The position numbers and the translations under genes were made by a program. DNA of 8,628 nt, taken from NCBI GenBank assembly GCA_036625675.1, contig JAZKTH010000111.1:1-8628 (forward strand). The letters run 5' to 3'. Below, piece after piece: positions 1-6,189 of this stretch; the first letter of the stretch is position 1; the number at the start of each line of letters is the position of its first letter. The notes under the pieces are model-generated. The model had not been told where the DNA came from and searched no databases. It was given only the letters and a program-made list of their open reading frames with translations. Source of the DNA: Halalkaliarchaeum sp036625675 (GTDB lineage: Archaea; Halobacteriota; Halobacteria; Halobacteriales; Haloferacaceae).

Positions 1-555
1 GGCGGATTCGAACCGCTCCTCGGCCTCGTCGGGTCCCTCGACGATCTTCATCCCCCGACCGCCGCCGCCGCCCTCGGCCTTGATCGCGACCGGGTAGCCG
101 TGCTCGTCGCCGAACTCCCGGACCGCCTCCGCCGTCTCGATCGGTTCGGTCGTCCCCGGAACGATGGGGACGCCCGCCCCCTGCATCACCTGTCTGGCGC
201 GGGTCTTCTCGCCGAGCCGCTCCATCGCGTCGCTCGTGGGGCCGACCCAGGTGAGCCCGTCGGTCGCCTCGACGTCGGCGGCGAAGTCGGCGTTCTCCGC
301 CAGGAAGCCGTACCCCGGGTGGATCGCGTCCGCGCCGGCCCGGTCGGCTGCCTCGATCACCGCCTCCCCGTCGAGGTACGAGTCCGCAGCCCTCGCCGGG
401 CCGACGTTGTACGCCTCGTCGGCGTACCTGACGTGGCCGGCGTGTCTGTCCGCGTCGCTGTAGACCGCGACGGTCTCGACGCCGAGCTCCTCGCAGGCCC
501 GCATCACGCGAACCGCGATCTCGCCCCGGTTGGCGATCAACACCTTCTCGAACAT
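1..555 (-). CDS. Biotin carboxylase subunit of an acetyl-/propionyl-CoA carboxylase (N-terminal 185 residues, cut by window edge)
   Basis: This is the N-terminal part of the ATP-dependent biotin carboxylase subunit of an acyl-CoA carboxylase, which carboxylates biotin on a carrier domain before transfer to acetyl- or propionyl-CoA. The reading frame is open from ATG 555 to base 1. It begins with the typical biotin carboxylase opening MFEKVLIANRGEIAVRVMRA. It continues with HPGYGFLAENADF near residues 79-91, a Lys at 117 (GEKTRARQ) and the ATP-grasp glycine loop IKAEGGGGGRGMKIV at 158-172. Lys117 and Lys159 match the nucleotide-binding lysines Lys116 and Lys159 of E. coli AccC. The C-terminal part lies outside the window, so it cannot be seen whether this is a short AccC or the roughly 600-residue haloarchaeal form with a fused biotin carrier domain. 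Acetyl- versus propionyl-CoA specificity resides in another subunit. The start is 34 nt from the dna2-like stop codon, so the gene either has its own weak promoter or is read through from upstream. Confidence 0.93.
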   Translation of the reverse strand, partial: MFEKVLIANRGEIAVRVMRACEELGVETVAVYSDADRHAGHVRYADEAYNVGPARAADSYLDGEAVIEAADRAGADAIHPGYGFLAENADFAADVEATDGLTWVGPTSDAMERLGEKTRARQVMQGAGVPIVPGTTEPIETAEAVREFGDEHGYPVAIKAEGGGGGRGMKIVEGPDEAEERFESA

Positions 556-577
556 TCTTGGAACACGTACCGGGACC

Positions 578-584
578 GGAAACG
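578..584 (-). promoter_or_regulatory. Weak putative core promoter box of the biotin carboxylase gene
   Basis: Read on the minus strand this is CGTTTCC, centred about 26 nt before the ATG at 555, the spacing expected for a leaderless haloarchaeal transcript. It is only weakly TATA-like. It lies in the 34-nt gap after the end of the dna2-like gene, so co-transcription with that gene remains possible. Confidence 0.3.
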
Positions 585-589
585 TGATT

Positions 590-3400
590 CTATCGGTCCC
601 GATCGATCGTTCGGGTTTTCGGGGCTCCGGGCCGCTCTCGCCCTCGGCTCGCCCACGCGAGCAACCGCCGGTAGAACGGCTCCCCCCGGAGGGCGTCGGG
701 ATCCCCAACCAGGGTGAGCGCCTTTCGGGCACGCGTGAGCGCGACGTTCACCCGACGGTGATCCTCGAACAGCGGTCCCTCGAGTTCGCCCGTCGCAACC
801 AGCGAGACGACGATCACCTCCTCGCTGGATCCCTGGAACCGGTCGACGGTGTCGACCGTCGCGTCGACCCGGGCGTCGATCTCCGCCACCTGCGCGCGGA
901 ACGGGGCGATCACGCCGACGTCGTCGGCGTCCACGCCGGCCTCCCGGTACGCCCGCACGATCCGGGCGACCTGCTCGGCCTCCCGCGGGTTGGCGTTCCC
1001 CTCCTGTCGGCCGTCGGACGCGAGGAAGGTGACGATCCCGTCCAGGGACGCCGGGAGGTCGGCCGGGTCGACGCCCAGGTCCCCGATCGACTGGGAGGCG
1101 ACGGTCCCGTTCGCGGGGCGCAGCGCCCCGTCGTAGAACTCCGTCGAGGAGAACGCCTGGATGCGCTGGGCCATCCGGTACTGCCGGTCGAGCATGACCG
1201 ACGCGTCGGGATGCTCCTCGACCAGGCGCTCGAAAAGCGACGTCCGGAGGCCGTTTTCCGCCCGGACGACCGGCGGCAGCTGCTCGTGATCGCCGACCAG
1301 AACGAACCGATCGGCCCGGTTGATCGCCGCGAGCGTCCCCGGCTCGGTGAGCTGGGACGCCTCGTCCACGATCGCGACGTCGAACGTCTCCTCCCTGAGC
1401 GCGCGGGAACCGCAGGCGGCGGTCGTGGCCGCGACGACCGACGCCTCCCGCAGCGTGGCTGCCCGGTCGTCCGGATCCCCGCGCCTGACCAGCCGGAGGT
1501 CCTGCATGTCGCCCCGGACGCCCGTCTCCGTGCCGACCCTGACGATCTCGCCGCCGAGGGCGCCGCCGGCCGCGTCGTCCGTCCGCCCGGCCGACCGCTC
1601 CCGGAGCGCCTCCAGGGCGTTGTCGACCGCCCGGTTCGTGAACGCCGAGAGCAACACCCGCTGTCCGTCCGCGACCAGCGCGTTGACGATCTCGGCGATC
1701 GTGTACGTCTTCCCGGTTCCGGGCGGGCCGTGGATCAGCGCGCAGTCTTCGGCGCGCACCGCCAGATTCACCGCGTCGTTTTGCGCCTCGTTGTTCCCGA
1801 CGTAGCTCCGGCGCTCGCCCGAGAACGCCGGCGCCCGGCGGCCGAACAGCACGTCCTTTCGGTCCGGATCGCCCTTCAGGACGGCGTCGTGCAGCGCCGT
1901 GAGGTACCGGTCGACCGTCAGTTCCGAGGGATAGACGTCGAGCCGACGGAGTTCGACCGGCTCGTCGGTCGTGACGACGACCTCCTCGCCGATCTCCCGG
2001 ATCCGACACAGCTCGGCGTGGCCGGAGACCGGATCGCCGTCGCTGGCGAGCGCGACGTCGCCCTCCCTGAGCTTCGAGACGGCGCCGTCGGGTTTGCGCG
2101 CCCGCAGGACCCATCGGCCGTCCGGGCGCTCCCCGCGGCCGATCGGCTCCAGGTCGACGAGCGCGCGGTCGGCCGCCGCCCGCTCCTCAGGGGTTCGCTC
2201 CCACAGCTTCCGGTAGGCGGCGTGCACCTCGCGGCGCTCCTCCTCGATCAGCCGGTAGAACCGGTCGAAGTACTCCCGCTCCTCGGGGGGAACGGGCGTC
2301 CCGAGCGTGCCGGCCTTCGACTCCTGGTTCAGTCGGCCGGACACGACGAGGCAGGTGTCCTGTTCGAAGCAGTACTCGCAGGTCGCGTCGGCCTCGTGGC
2401 CGGTCGGGACGCCGGCGTCGGGATCGTCGTCGGACAGCACGGCGTGTTCCATGGCGGCGATCTCGTTCCGGGTCCGGATCACGAACTCCAGCAGCCCGTC
2501 GCCGATCGAGAAGTCCTTCGCCGGCGAGAGGTCGCCCCCGGCCTCGCTCCGGTCGAGCGCGGTGTTTTTCGTATACAGGAGGGTTCCCGTGTCGACCGGG
2601 ACGCCCCGCTCCTCGAGCATGAGCGCGTAACAGGCGGCCTGGATCTTGTCCTGGAACCGCGGCTCGCGGTTCGTGTTCTTCCCCGTCTTGAGTTCGACGG
2701 GCATTCCCCGGCGGAGCGCGTCGGCCCGACCCTTCATCCCGTAGGTCGCCGACACGAGCGTGTGCTCCGAGCGCCAGTCGTCCCCGCCGTCGAGGGTCCC
2801 CTGCGCGAGCCAGCCCTCGATCGCGGCGGCGTTGCGGCGCACGTCGTCGACCACTTCCCGCCGATCCCGGCCCAGCAGCCCGAGTTCCAGGCCCGCCTCC
2901 TCGACGCGCTCCTCGACGGCGTCCTCGAGGTCGCCCCCCCGGAGCAGGTCGCCGAACACCTCGTGGACGATCGTCCCCTTCACAACCGGATAGTTGAGCG
3001 GGATCCCCGAGAGCTTGTTGAGGTAGTACATCCGGGGACACTGCACCCACGATCGGACGTCGGTGACGTCGACCAGGAAGTCCGGCTCCAGCACGACGGC
3101 CGACTCCCCCCCGGTCGCGTACGTCGTCTCTCCCCGGTACTCGTCGGTCTCGACGTCGGTGACGAGCAGTTCCATCCCGGGTTCGGCGTGCTCGGCCGTG
3201 TGGGTCCACTTCCCCCACAGCGTCACCCGGACGCCCTCCCCGGCGCTCCCGTTCCCGTCGCCCGCGACGTACGGCACGCTGGGGTCGCTCTCCCGTGGGC
3301 CGGTCGGCTGCACGTCGAACTCGACCAGGTCCCGTTCCCCGTACCGGGTCGACACGGTTCGTACCTCGCCGATCCCCAGGATGACGCCGCGAAGGTTCAC
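590..3400 (-). CDS. Dna2-like protein: Fe-S RecB/Cas4-type nuclease fused to an SF1 DNA helicase
   Basis: Predicted ATP-dependent DNA helicase and single-strand nuclease for replication or repair, resembling eukaryotic Dna2. Numbering is from GTG 3400 (936 aa). Residues 1-105 are a beta-rich, probably OB-like region. The nuclease follows: Cys121 in VQCPRMYYLN, HE at 146-147, Asp227 in GRADA, ELK at 236-238 and QAACY at 254-258 (QxxxY). CEYCFEQDTC supplies Cys341, 344 and 350, giving the four-cysteine pattern of a 4Fe-4S nuclease. The helicase has Gln540 (NNEAQND), Walker A GPPGTGKT 558-565, DEAS 679-682, GDHEQLPP 703-710, QYRM 740-743, RFQGSS 854-859 and motif VI RRVNVALTRARKAL 882-895. All core motifs are intact. 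An in-frame ATG at 3448 would add 16 residues. I prefer GTG 3400 because an A/T-rich box lies about 26 nt before it and none lies before 3448. The zinc-ribbon gene is directly upstream. Confidence 0.92.
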   Translation of the reverse strand: MNLRGVILGIGEVRTVSTRYGERDLVEFDVQPTGPRESDPSVPYVAGDGNGSAGEGVRVTLWGKWTHTAEHAEPGMELLVTDVETDEYRGETTYATGGESAVVLEPDFLVDVTDVRSWVQCPRMYYLNKLSGIPLNYPVVKGTIVHEVFGDLLRGGDLEDAVEERVEEAGLELGLLGRDRREVVDDVRRNAAAIEGWLAQGTLDGGDDWRSEHTLVSATYGMKGRADALRRGMPVELKTGKNTNREPRFQDKIQAACYALMLEERGVPVDTGTLLYTKNTALDRSEAGGDLSPAKDFSIGDGLLEFVIRTRNEIAAMEHAVLSDDDPDAGVPTGHEADATCEYCFEQDTCLVVSGRLNQESKAGTLGTPVPPEEREYFDRFYRLIEEERREVHAAYRKLWERTPEERAAADRALVDLEPIGRGERPDGRWVLRARKPDGAVSKLREGDVALASDGDPVSGHAELCRIREIGEEVVVTTDEPVELRRLDVYPSELTVDRYLTALHDAVLKGDPDRKDVLFGRRAPAFSGERRSYVGNNEAQNDAVNLAVRAEDCALIHGPPGTGKTYTIAEIVNALVADGQRVLLSAFTNRAVDNALEALRERSAGRTDDAAGGALGGEIVRVGTETGVRGDMQDLRLVRRGDPDDRAATLREASVVAATTAACGSRALREETFDVAIVDEASQLTEPGTLAAINRADRFVLVGDHEQLPPVVRAENGLRTSLFERLVEEHPDASVMLDRQYRMAQRIQAFSSTEFYDGALRPANGTVASQSIGDLGVDPADLPASLDGIVTFLASDGRQEGNANPREAEQVARIVRAYREAGVDADDVGVIAPFRAQVAEIDARVDATVDTVDRFQGSSEEVIVVSLVATGELEGPLFEDHRRVNVALTRARKALTLVGDPDALRGEPFYRRLLAWASRGRERPGAPKTRTIDRDR

Positions 3401-3420
3401 GGTCGATACAGCGGTCCGGG

Positions 3421-3430
3421 CGGAAAAACG
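3421..3430 (-). promoter_or_regulatory. Putative core promoter box deciding the GTG start of the dna2-like gene
   Basis: Read on the minus strand this is CGTTTTTCCG, the only A/T-rich patch near the gene start. Its T-run centres about 26 nt upstream of GTG 3400, which fits a TATA box for a leaderless transcript. It would lie inside the coding sequence if translation began at ATG 3448, so it favours the shorter form. The T-run also resembles the box in front of the plus-strand gene at 6190. Confidence 0.45.
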
Positions 3431-3460
3431 GTGTCGGTGAACGCTCATCGCCGCCTCGAA

Positions 3461-3838
3461 TCACAGCACGCGCGTCCGAACCGCCTCGACGGATTTCGGC
3501 CAGTCCCGCTCGAGCAGCCGGAGGGCGGGTTCGACCGCCTCGCGGTTCTCGCGCATCCACTCTTCCGCCTCGTCGAGGCGCCGTCGCCAGTCGTCCTCGC
3601 TCCCGATCCCGAAGTCCCCTGGCGCGAACGTCTCGCCGTCGACGGTGACGACGCCGTGCATCTCGCCGCAGTTCGAACACCGCAGCGACGCGACGACGAA
3701 ATACCGCTCCACCCGGTCGTAGACGTCCTCGTCCACGCTCTCGAGGTCCGCGGCGTCCACGCCGTCGGACTCGCAGGAGTAACACAGCGCCGTTCTGTTC
3801 CCCAGGGGCTTCCCGCAGTGGAGACATCGATCGGTCAC
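3461..3838 (-). CDS. Small zinc-ribbon protein of unknown function (125 aa)
   Basis: I do not recognise a named family. The protein opens with MTDRCLHCGKPLGNR and has three CxxC knuckles: Cys5/Cys8, Cys19/Cys22 (CYSC) and Cys54/Cys57 (CSNC, followed by GEMHG). The first two pairs could form one compact zinc site. The third lies in a predicted beta-rich segment (YFVVASLRCSNCGEMHGVVTVDG). Residues 80-125 look helical and charged (DDWRRRLDEAEEWMRENREAVEP). No signal peptide or membrane segment is seen. Translation starts at GTG 3838, supported by an A/T-rich box about 27 nt upstream and by the CLHC pair directly following it. It ends 60 nt before the preferred start of the dna2-like gene on the same strand, so the two may share a transcript. 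A nucleic-acid or protein-docking role is inference from the zinc ribbon alone. Confidence 0.85.
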   Translation of the reverse strand: MTDRCLHCGKPLGNRTALCYSCESDGVDAADLESVDEDVYDRVERYFVVASLRCSNCGEMHGVVTVDGETFAPGDFGIGSEDDWRRRLDEAEEWMRENREAVEPALRLLERDWPKSVEAVRTRVL

Positions 3839-3860
3839 ACGCCGGGTGCCGCCTCATCCG

Positions 3861-3870
3861 GGATAAGTGC
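3861..3870 (-). promoter_or_regulatory. Putative TATA box of the zinc-ribbon gene
   Basis: On the minus strand the sequence reads GCACTTATCC. The CTTATC core is centred about 27 nt upstream of GTG 3838, consistent with a leaderless start there. It is the only A/T-rich patch on that side of the divergent spacer. Confidence 0.55.
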
Positions 3871-3941
3871 ACGCCGGCGTCGGTCGGGAGCCGACCGGGG
3901 GTCGGCCGCCCCGGGCTGCCCGGAGCGGTTCGTTCCGGTTC
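3871..3941. promoter_or_regulatory. Palindromes and a phased direct repeat in the divergent spacer (candidate operators)
   Basis: Between the two divergent TATA boxes lie a perfect 10-bp palindrome ACGCCGGCGT (3871-3880), a 7-bp inverted repeat CGGTCGG-GAG-CCGACCG (3881-3897), an interrupted palindrome CCGGGC-T-GCCCGG (3911-3923), and CGGTTC twice exactly 10 bp apart (3926-3931 and 3936-3941), ending 7 bp before the plus-strand TATA box. Palindromes next to one promoter and helically phased repeats next to the other look like regulator sites. GC-rich DNA produces short palindromes by chance, so this is a suggestion only. Confidence 0.35.
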
Positions 3942-3948
3942 AGCCGCG

Positions 3949-3954
3949 TTTATG
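3949..3954 (+). promoter_or_regulatory. TATA box of the M20 amidohydrolase gene
   Basis: TTTATG, preceded by CAGCCGCG as a possible BRE, is centred about 27 nt upstream of ATG 3979, the spacing of a leaderless haloarchaeal promoter. An in-frame ATG at 3952 lies inside this box and so is unlikely to be the translation start. A G-rich stretch (3969-3974) between the box and ATG 3979 is not needed as a ribosome site if the transcript is leaderless. Confidence 0.65.
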
Positions 3955-3978
3955 TCCGTGTGGTTCGTGGGGGGCGGT

Positions 3979-5262
3979 ATGGCTTCGACGCTCGAGACGG
4001 ACGAGTTGATCGCGTTCCGGCGGGACCTGCACGAGCGCCCCGAACCGGCCTGGCGGGAGTTCTACACGACGGCGCGCATCGTCGAGGAGCTGCGGAAGCG
4101 CGACCTCGACGAGATCCGCTACGGACCCGAGATCCACCGCGAAGAGTCCCGGATGAACGTCCCCGACGAGGCGGAACTCGCCGAGTGGTACGATCGGGCG
4201 CTCTCGGCGGGCGCGGACCCGGAGATCCTGGAGGCGTTGCAGGGGGGGTACACCGGCGCGATCGCGGTGCTGGAACGCGGCGAGGGACCGACGATCGGGC
4301 TCCGCGTCGACATCGACGGGCTCCCGATATCGGAGTCGGCCGACGACGAGCACGTCCCGGCGGCGGAGGGGTTCCGCTCGAAACACGACGGCTACATGCA
4401 CGCCTGCGGCCACGACGCCCACGCCACGTTCGGGCTGGGCGTGATCGACGAGATCCTCGCGTCGGACTTCTCGGGGACGCTGAAGGTGTTCTTCCAGCCG
4501 GGCGAGGAGCTCATCGTCGGCGGGAAGCCGATGGCCGAGTCGGGCCACCTCGACGACGTGGAGTACCTGCTCGCGGTCCACGTCGGCCTGGACCACCCCA
4601 CCGGCGAGGTGATCGCCGGCATCGACGGCTTCCTCGCGGTCCGGCACTTCGACGCCGAGTTCGCGGGCGAGCCGTCCCACGCCGGCGGCCACCCGGAGGC
4701 GGGGAAAAACACGGTGCAGGCGCTCGCGACGGCGGTTCAGAACCTCTACGCCATTCCCCGGCACGCCGACGGGCCGACCCGGATCAACGCCGGGATCGTC
4801 GGCGGGGGAACCGCCACGAACATCATTCCCGACGAGTCGTTCCTGGAGGGCGAAGTCCGGGGCGGGACGACCGAACTCGCCGACTACACCTACGAGAAGG
4901 CGACCCGCGTGCTGGAGAACGCCGCCGAGATGCACGAGTGCGACGTCGAGGTCGAGACCCTGGGGGAGGCGCCGAGCGCCGAAAGCGACGAGGAGCTCGT
5001 CGGCGTCGTCGCCGAGGTGGCCCGGGACGCGCCCGGCGTGACCCGGACCACTGAGCGGGACGAACTCGGCGGCAGCGAGGACGCGACCTACCTCATGCAG
5101 CGCGTGCAGGACAACGGCGGCTACGCGACCTACGTCGGGGTCGGCACCGACCACCCCGGCGGACACCACACGAGCACGTTCGACGTCGAGGAGGAGTCGA
5201 TCGAGATCGCGATCGAAGTGCTCGCGAACAGCGTACTCGAGATCGCGAACCGAGAACGCTGA
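3979..5262 (+). CDS. M20-family metal-dependent amidohydrolase, AbgA-like (427 aa)
   Basis: Predicted zinc-dependent amidohydrolase of peptidase family M20 (subfamily D), the group with aminobenzoyl-glutamate hydrolase AbgA, indole-acetyl-amino-acid hydrolases and aminoacylases. Residue numbers are from ATG 3979. Metal-site and catalytic motifs are intact: RVDIDGLP (109-116), MHACGHDAHA (140-149, Cys143 and His145), the catalytic Glu pair in QPGEE (173-177), AVHVG (199-203, His201) and GGHHTS near the C-terminus (His396/His397). EESRMNVPDEAEL (55-67) and GGSEDA (364-369) resemble E. coli AbgA as I recall it, including the extra segment between the first helix and the RVD strand, and the length is close to AbgA's 436. 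The dimerisation-domain signature PSHAGGHPEAGKN is at 232-244. No AbgB partner lies nearby, and no signal peptide is seen. Substrate is unproven; p-aminobenzoyl-glutamate or another N-acyl amino acid is plausible. It ends 18 nt from the convergent small acidic gene. Confidence 0.88.
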   Translation: MASTLETDELIAFRRDLHERPEPAWREFYTTARIVEELRKRDLDEIRYGPEIHREESRMNVPDEAELAEWYDRALSAGADPEILEALQGGYTGAIAVLERGEGPTIGLRVDIDGLPISESADDEHVPAAEGFRSKHDGYMHACGHDAHATFGLGVIDEILASDFSGTLKVFFQPGEELIVGGKPMAESGHLDDVEYLLAVHVGLDHPTGEVIAGIDGFLAVRHFDAEFAGEPSHAGGHPEAGKNTVQALATAVQNLYAIPRHADGPTRINAGIVGGGTATNIIPDESFLEGEVRGGTTELADYTYEKATRVLENAAEMHECDVEVETLGEAPSAESDEELVGVVAEVARDAPGVTRTTERDELGGSEDATYLMQRVQDNGGYATYVGVGTDHPGGHHTSTFDVEEESIEIAIEVLANSVLEIANRER

Positions 5263-5280
5263 GTCCGGGGAAGACGCCGG

Positions 5281-5589
5281 CTACGATCCCGGGCCGGGAC
5301 CGGCTTCCGTGTCGGAGTCGGATTCCGTGTCGGGATCGGCTTCCGTGTCGTCCCCGTCGCTCGCTTGCTCTTCCCGCTTCTGCTTGACCTCCTGGAGACG
5401 GTCGATCGGGTCGTCGTCGCTTTCCACTCGAACTTCGGTGACGCCCTCGGGATCCAGCTGCGGTTCCGGCCCGGACTCGGCCGCCCCCGCCGCGGGCTCT
5501 TCCGCGTCCTGTTCTTCCTCGTCGGATTCGGCGGGTTCGGCGCCGAAGAGCGATCGTATCCACGACCGGACGGTGTCGAGCAGGCTCAT
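5281..5589 (-). CDS. Small acidic protein of unknown function with amphipathic N-terminus (102 aa)
   Basis: Not recognised. The protein opens with MSLLDTVRSWIRSLFGAEP, a short segment that could form an amphipathic helix with Leu3, Leu4, Val7, Trp10, Ile11, Leu14 and Phe15 on one face; it is too short and too polar for a membrane span. An acidic linker follows (residues 20-45). The segment GVTEVRVESDDDPIDRLQEVKQKREEQ (49-75) looks structured, with a helix after the DDDP turn, and is the likeliest conserved core. The tail (80-102) is built from a six-residue DTE repeat. The start codon is 6 nt downstream of the stop of the 165-residue acidic gene, so the two are almost certainly one transcript. 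Composition fits a haloarchaeal cytoplasmic protein; peripheral membrane binding or a protein-docking role for the N-terminus is inference. The frame is preserved through the repeats, which argues for a real gene. Confidence 0.72.
   Translation of the reverse strand: MSLLDTVRSWIRSLFGAEPAESDEEEQDAEEPAAGAAESGPEPQLDPEGVTEVRVESDDDPIDRLQEVKQKREEQASDGDDTEADPDTESDSDTEAGPGPGS
5305..5353. repeat. Degenerate 18-bp tandem repeat inside the small acidic gene
   Basis: Units beginning TTCCGTGTCG start at 5305, 5323 and 5341, a regular 18-bp period; the third is incomplete. On the minus strand they encode DTEADP, DTESDS and DTEAGP. The period is a multiple of three, so gain or loss of a unit keeps the reading frame. 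Confidence 0.8.
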
Positions 5590-5595
5590 CCGTGA

Positions 5596-6093
5596 TCAGT
5601 AGTTCTTGAAAAGTAGCGCGCGCACGTCGTCTTTCGTCTGTGCGGTCTCGGTCTCGCCGTCCGGGAGGTCGACCTCGTAGCGGGCCTCGCCGTCGCTCTC
5701 CCGCCACTTGTCGTCGTGGGTGTCCAACAGGCTCATCATCGCGTTCAGGCGGGACTCGTCGTCGCCGTCTCCGTTGCCGTCGCCGTCTCCGTCGGCGTCG
5801 TCGGTCTCTTCCACTTCCTCCTCGTCTTCTTTCTCTCCCTCGTCGTCGGGTTCTTCCTCGTCGTCGGGTTCTTCCTCGTCGTCGGGTTCTTCCTCGTCGT
5901 TCTCGTCGGCGACGGCCGCCCCGGGGCCGGCCGACCGGTCGGGATCCTCGACCGCGTCCGCGAGGTCCAGCAGGTACGCGACCACGTCCTGGTCGCGGAT
6001 CGTCCCGTACTGGTCGACGTGGACCTCCTCGAGTTCCTCCCGCAGTGAATCGAACCGCAGTTCCTGGGGCTCCGTGATCCGTATGTCCGGCAT
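5596..6093 (-). CDS. Two-domain acidic protein of unknown function with a repeat-built linker (165 aa)
   Basis: Not recognised. It has three parts. Residues 1-52 look folded: a beta-like start (MPDIRITEPQELRF), then helical segments around SLREELEEV and RDQDVVAYLLDLADAVED. Residues 63-113 form an almost purely Asp/Glu linker containing EEEPDD three times and then a DGDGDGNGDGDD run. Residues 114-165 look folded again (SRLNAMMSLLDTHDDKW, then ARYEVDLPDG and a C-terminal helix ending ALLFKNY). The Asp/Gly run loosely resembles calcium-binding loops but lacks their spacing, so I do not call it one. The ATG at 6093 is supported by a clear TATA box 27 nt upstream. The gene is first in a probable two-gene operon (6-nt gap to the next gene) and is transcribed divergently from the phosphopantothenate synthetase gene. 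Both ends look conserved-type and the middle hypervariable, a common pattern in haloarchaeal proteins. Confidence 0.8.
   Translation of the reverse strand: MPDIRITEPQELRFDSLREELEEVHVDQYGTIRDQDVVAYLLDLADAVEDPDRSAGPGAAVADENDEEEPDDEEEPDDEEEPDDEGEKEDEEEVEETDDADGDGDGNGDGDDESRLNAMMSLLDTHDDKWRESDGEARYEVDLPDGETETAQTKDDVRALLFKNY
5840..5893. repeat. Perfect 18-bp tandem repeat, three copies
   Basis: The unit TCGTCGTCGGGTTCTTCC occurs three times without mismatch (5840-5857, 5858-5875, 5876-5893), followed by a 6-bp partial copy. On the minus strand it encodes the EEEPDD repeats of the acidic linker. Perfect identity, including third codon positions, points to recent slippage or unequal exchange. Confidence 0.95.
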
Positions 6094-6115
6094 TACGTGG
6101 TCGTTTCCCGCGGGG

Positions 6116-6129
6116 GTATATGAAACCTG
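6116..6129 (-). promoter_or_regulatory. TATA box and BRE of the acidic two-gene operon
   Basis: On the minus strand the sequence is CAGGTTTCATATAC. The CATATA core is centred about 27 nt upstream of ATG 6093, a strong match to a leaderless haloarchaeal promoter. Its first seven bases, CAGGTTT, recur in the divergent promoter at 6155-6161. Confidence 0.7.
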
Positions 6130-6143
6130 CCGAGGGTTCTCGG
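6130..6143. promoter_or_regulatory. Inverted repeat between two divergent promoters (candidate operator)
   Basis: CCGAG-GGTT-CTCGG is a perfect 5-bp stem with a 4-nt loop, placed between the core promoters of the acidic operon and of the phosphopantothenate synthetase gene. The position suits a shared regulator site, but the stem is short and could arise by chance. Confidence 0.3.
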
Positions 6144-6154
6144 CCGCGTTTGTC

Positions 6155-6165
6155 CAGGTTTTTCA
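6155..6165 (+). promoter_or_regulatory. Core promoter box of the phosphopantothenate synthetase gene
   Basis: CAGGTTTTTCA contains a T-run centred about 28 nt before GTG 6190, fitting a leaderless transcript and supporting that GTG as the start. It is less TATA-like than its divergent neighbour but shares the CAGGTTT heptamer at nearly the same distance from the start codon. Confidence 0.5.
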
Positions 6166-6189
6166 CCGAGCGGCACGGAGCCGAGTCCA

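Noticed and set aside
590..3400. Cas4-type nuclease domain plus helicase considered as a defence system
   Set aside because: Domain order, the four-cysteine pattern and the SF1 helicase motifs fit a Dna2-like repair or replication protein, and no defence, toxin or mobile genes surround it.
530..4009. A very long open frame (over 1100 codons) on the plus strand, antisense to the dna2-like and zinc-ribbon genes
   Set aside because: It is rich in Arg, Pro, Gly and Val with no recognisable domain, and is the expected stop-free shadow of GC-rich halophile coding sequence. The opposite strand carries intact helicase and nuclease motifs.
3940..5169. Long minus-strand open frame antisense to the amidohydrolase
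   Set aside because: Composition is that of a shadow frame, and the plus-strand gene has all M20 metal-site motifs and its own TATA box.
5840..5893. Short regular repeats considered as a CRISPR array
   Set aside because: The repeats are directly contiguous with no spacers and keep a reading frame, so they are a coding tandem repeat. No cas gene is nearby; the Cas4-like domain belongs to the Dna2-like fusion.
5596..6093. DGDGDGNGDGDD run considered as an EF-hand or dockerin-like calcium-binding site
   Set aside because: It lacks the hydrophobic positions and flanking helices of such sites and sits inside a general Asp/Glu linker.
5093..6166. Arginine-rich minus-strand open frame over the acidic genes, resembling a basic nucleic-acid-binding protein
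   Set aside because: The Arg runs come from reading the Asp/Glu repeat codons in another frame; a strongly basic protein would also be out of keeping with a haloarchaeal proteome.
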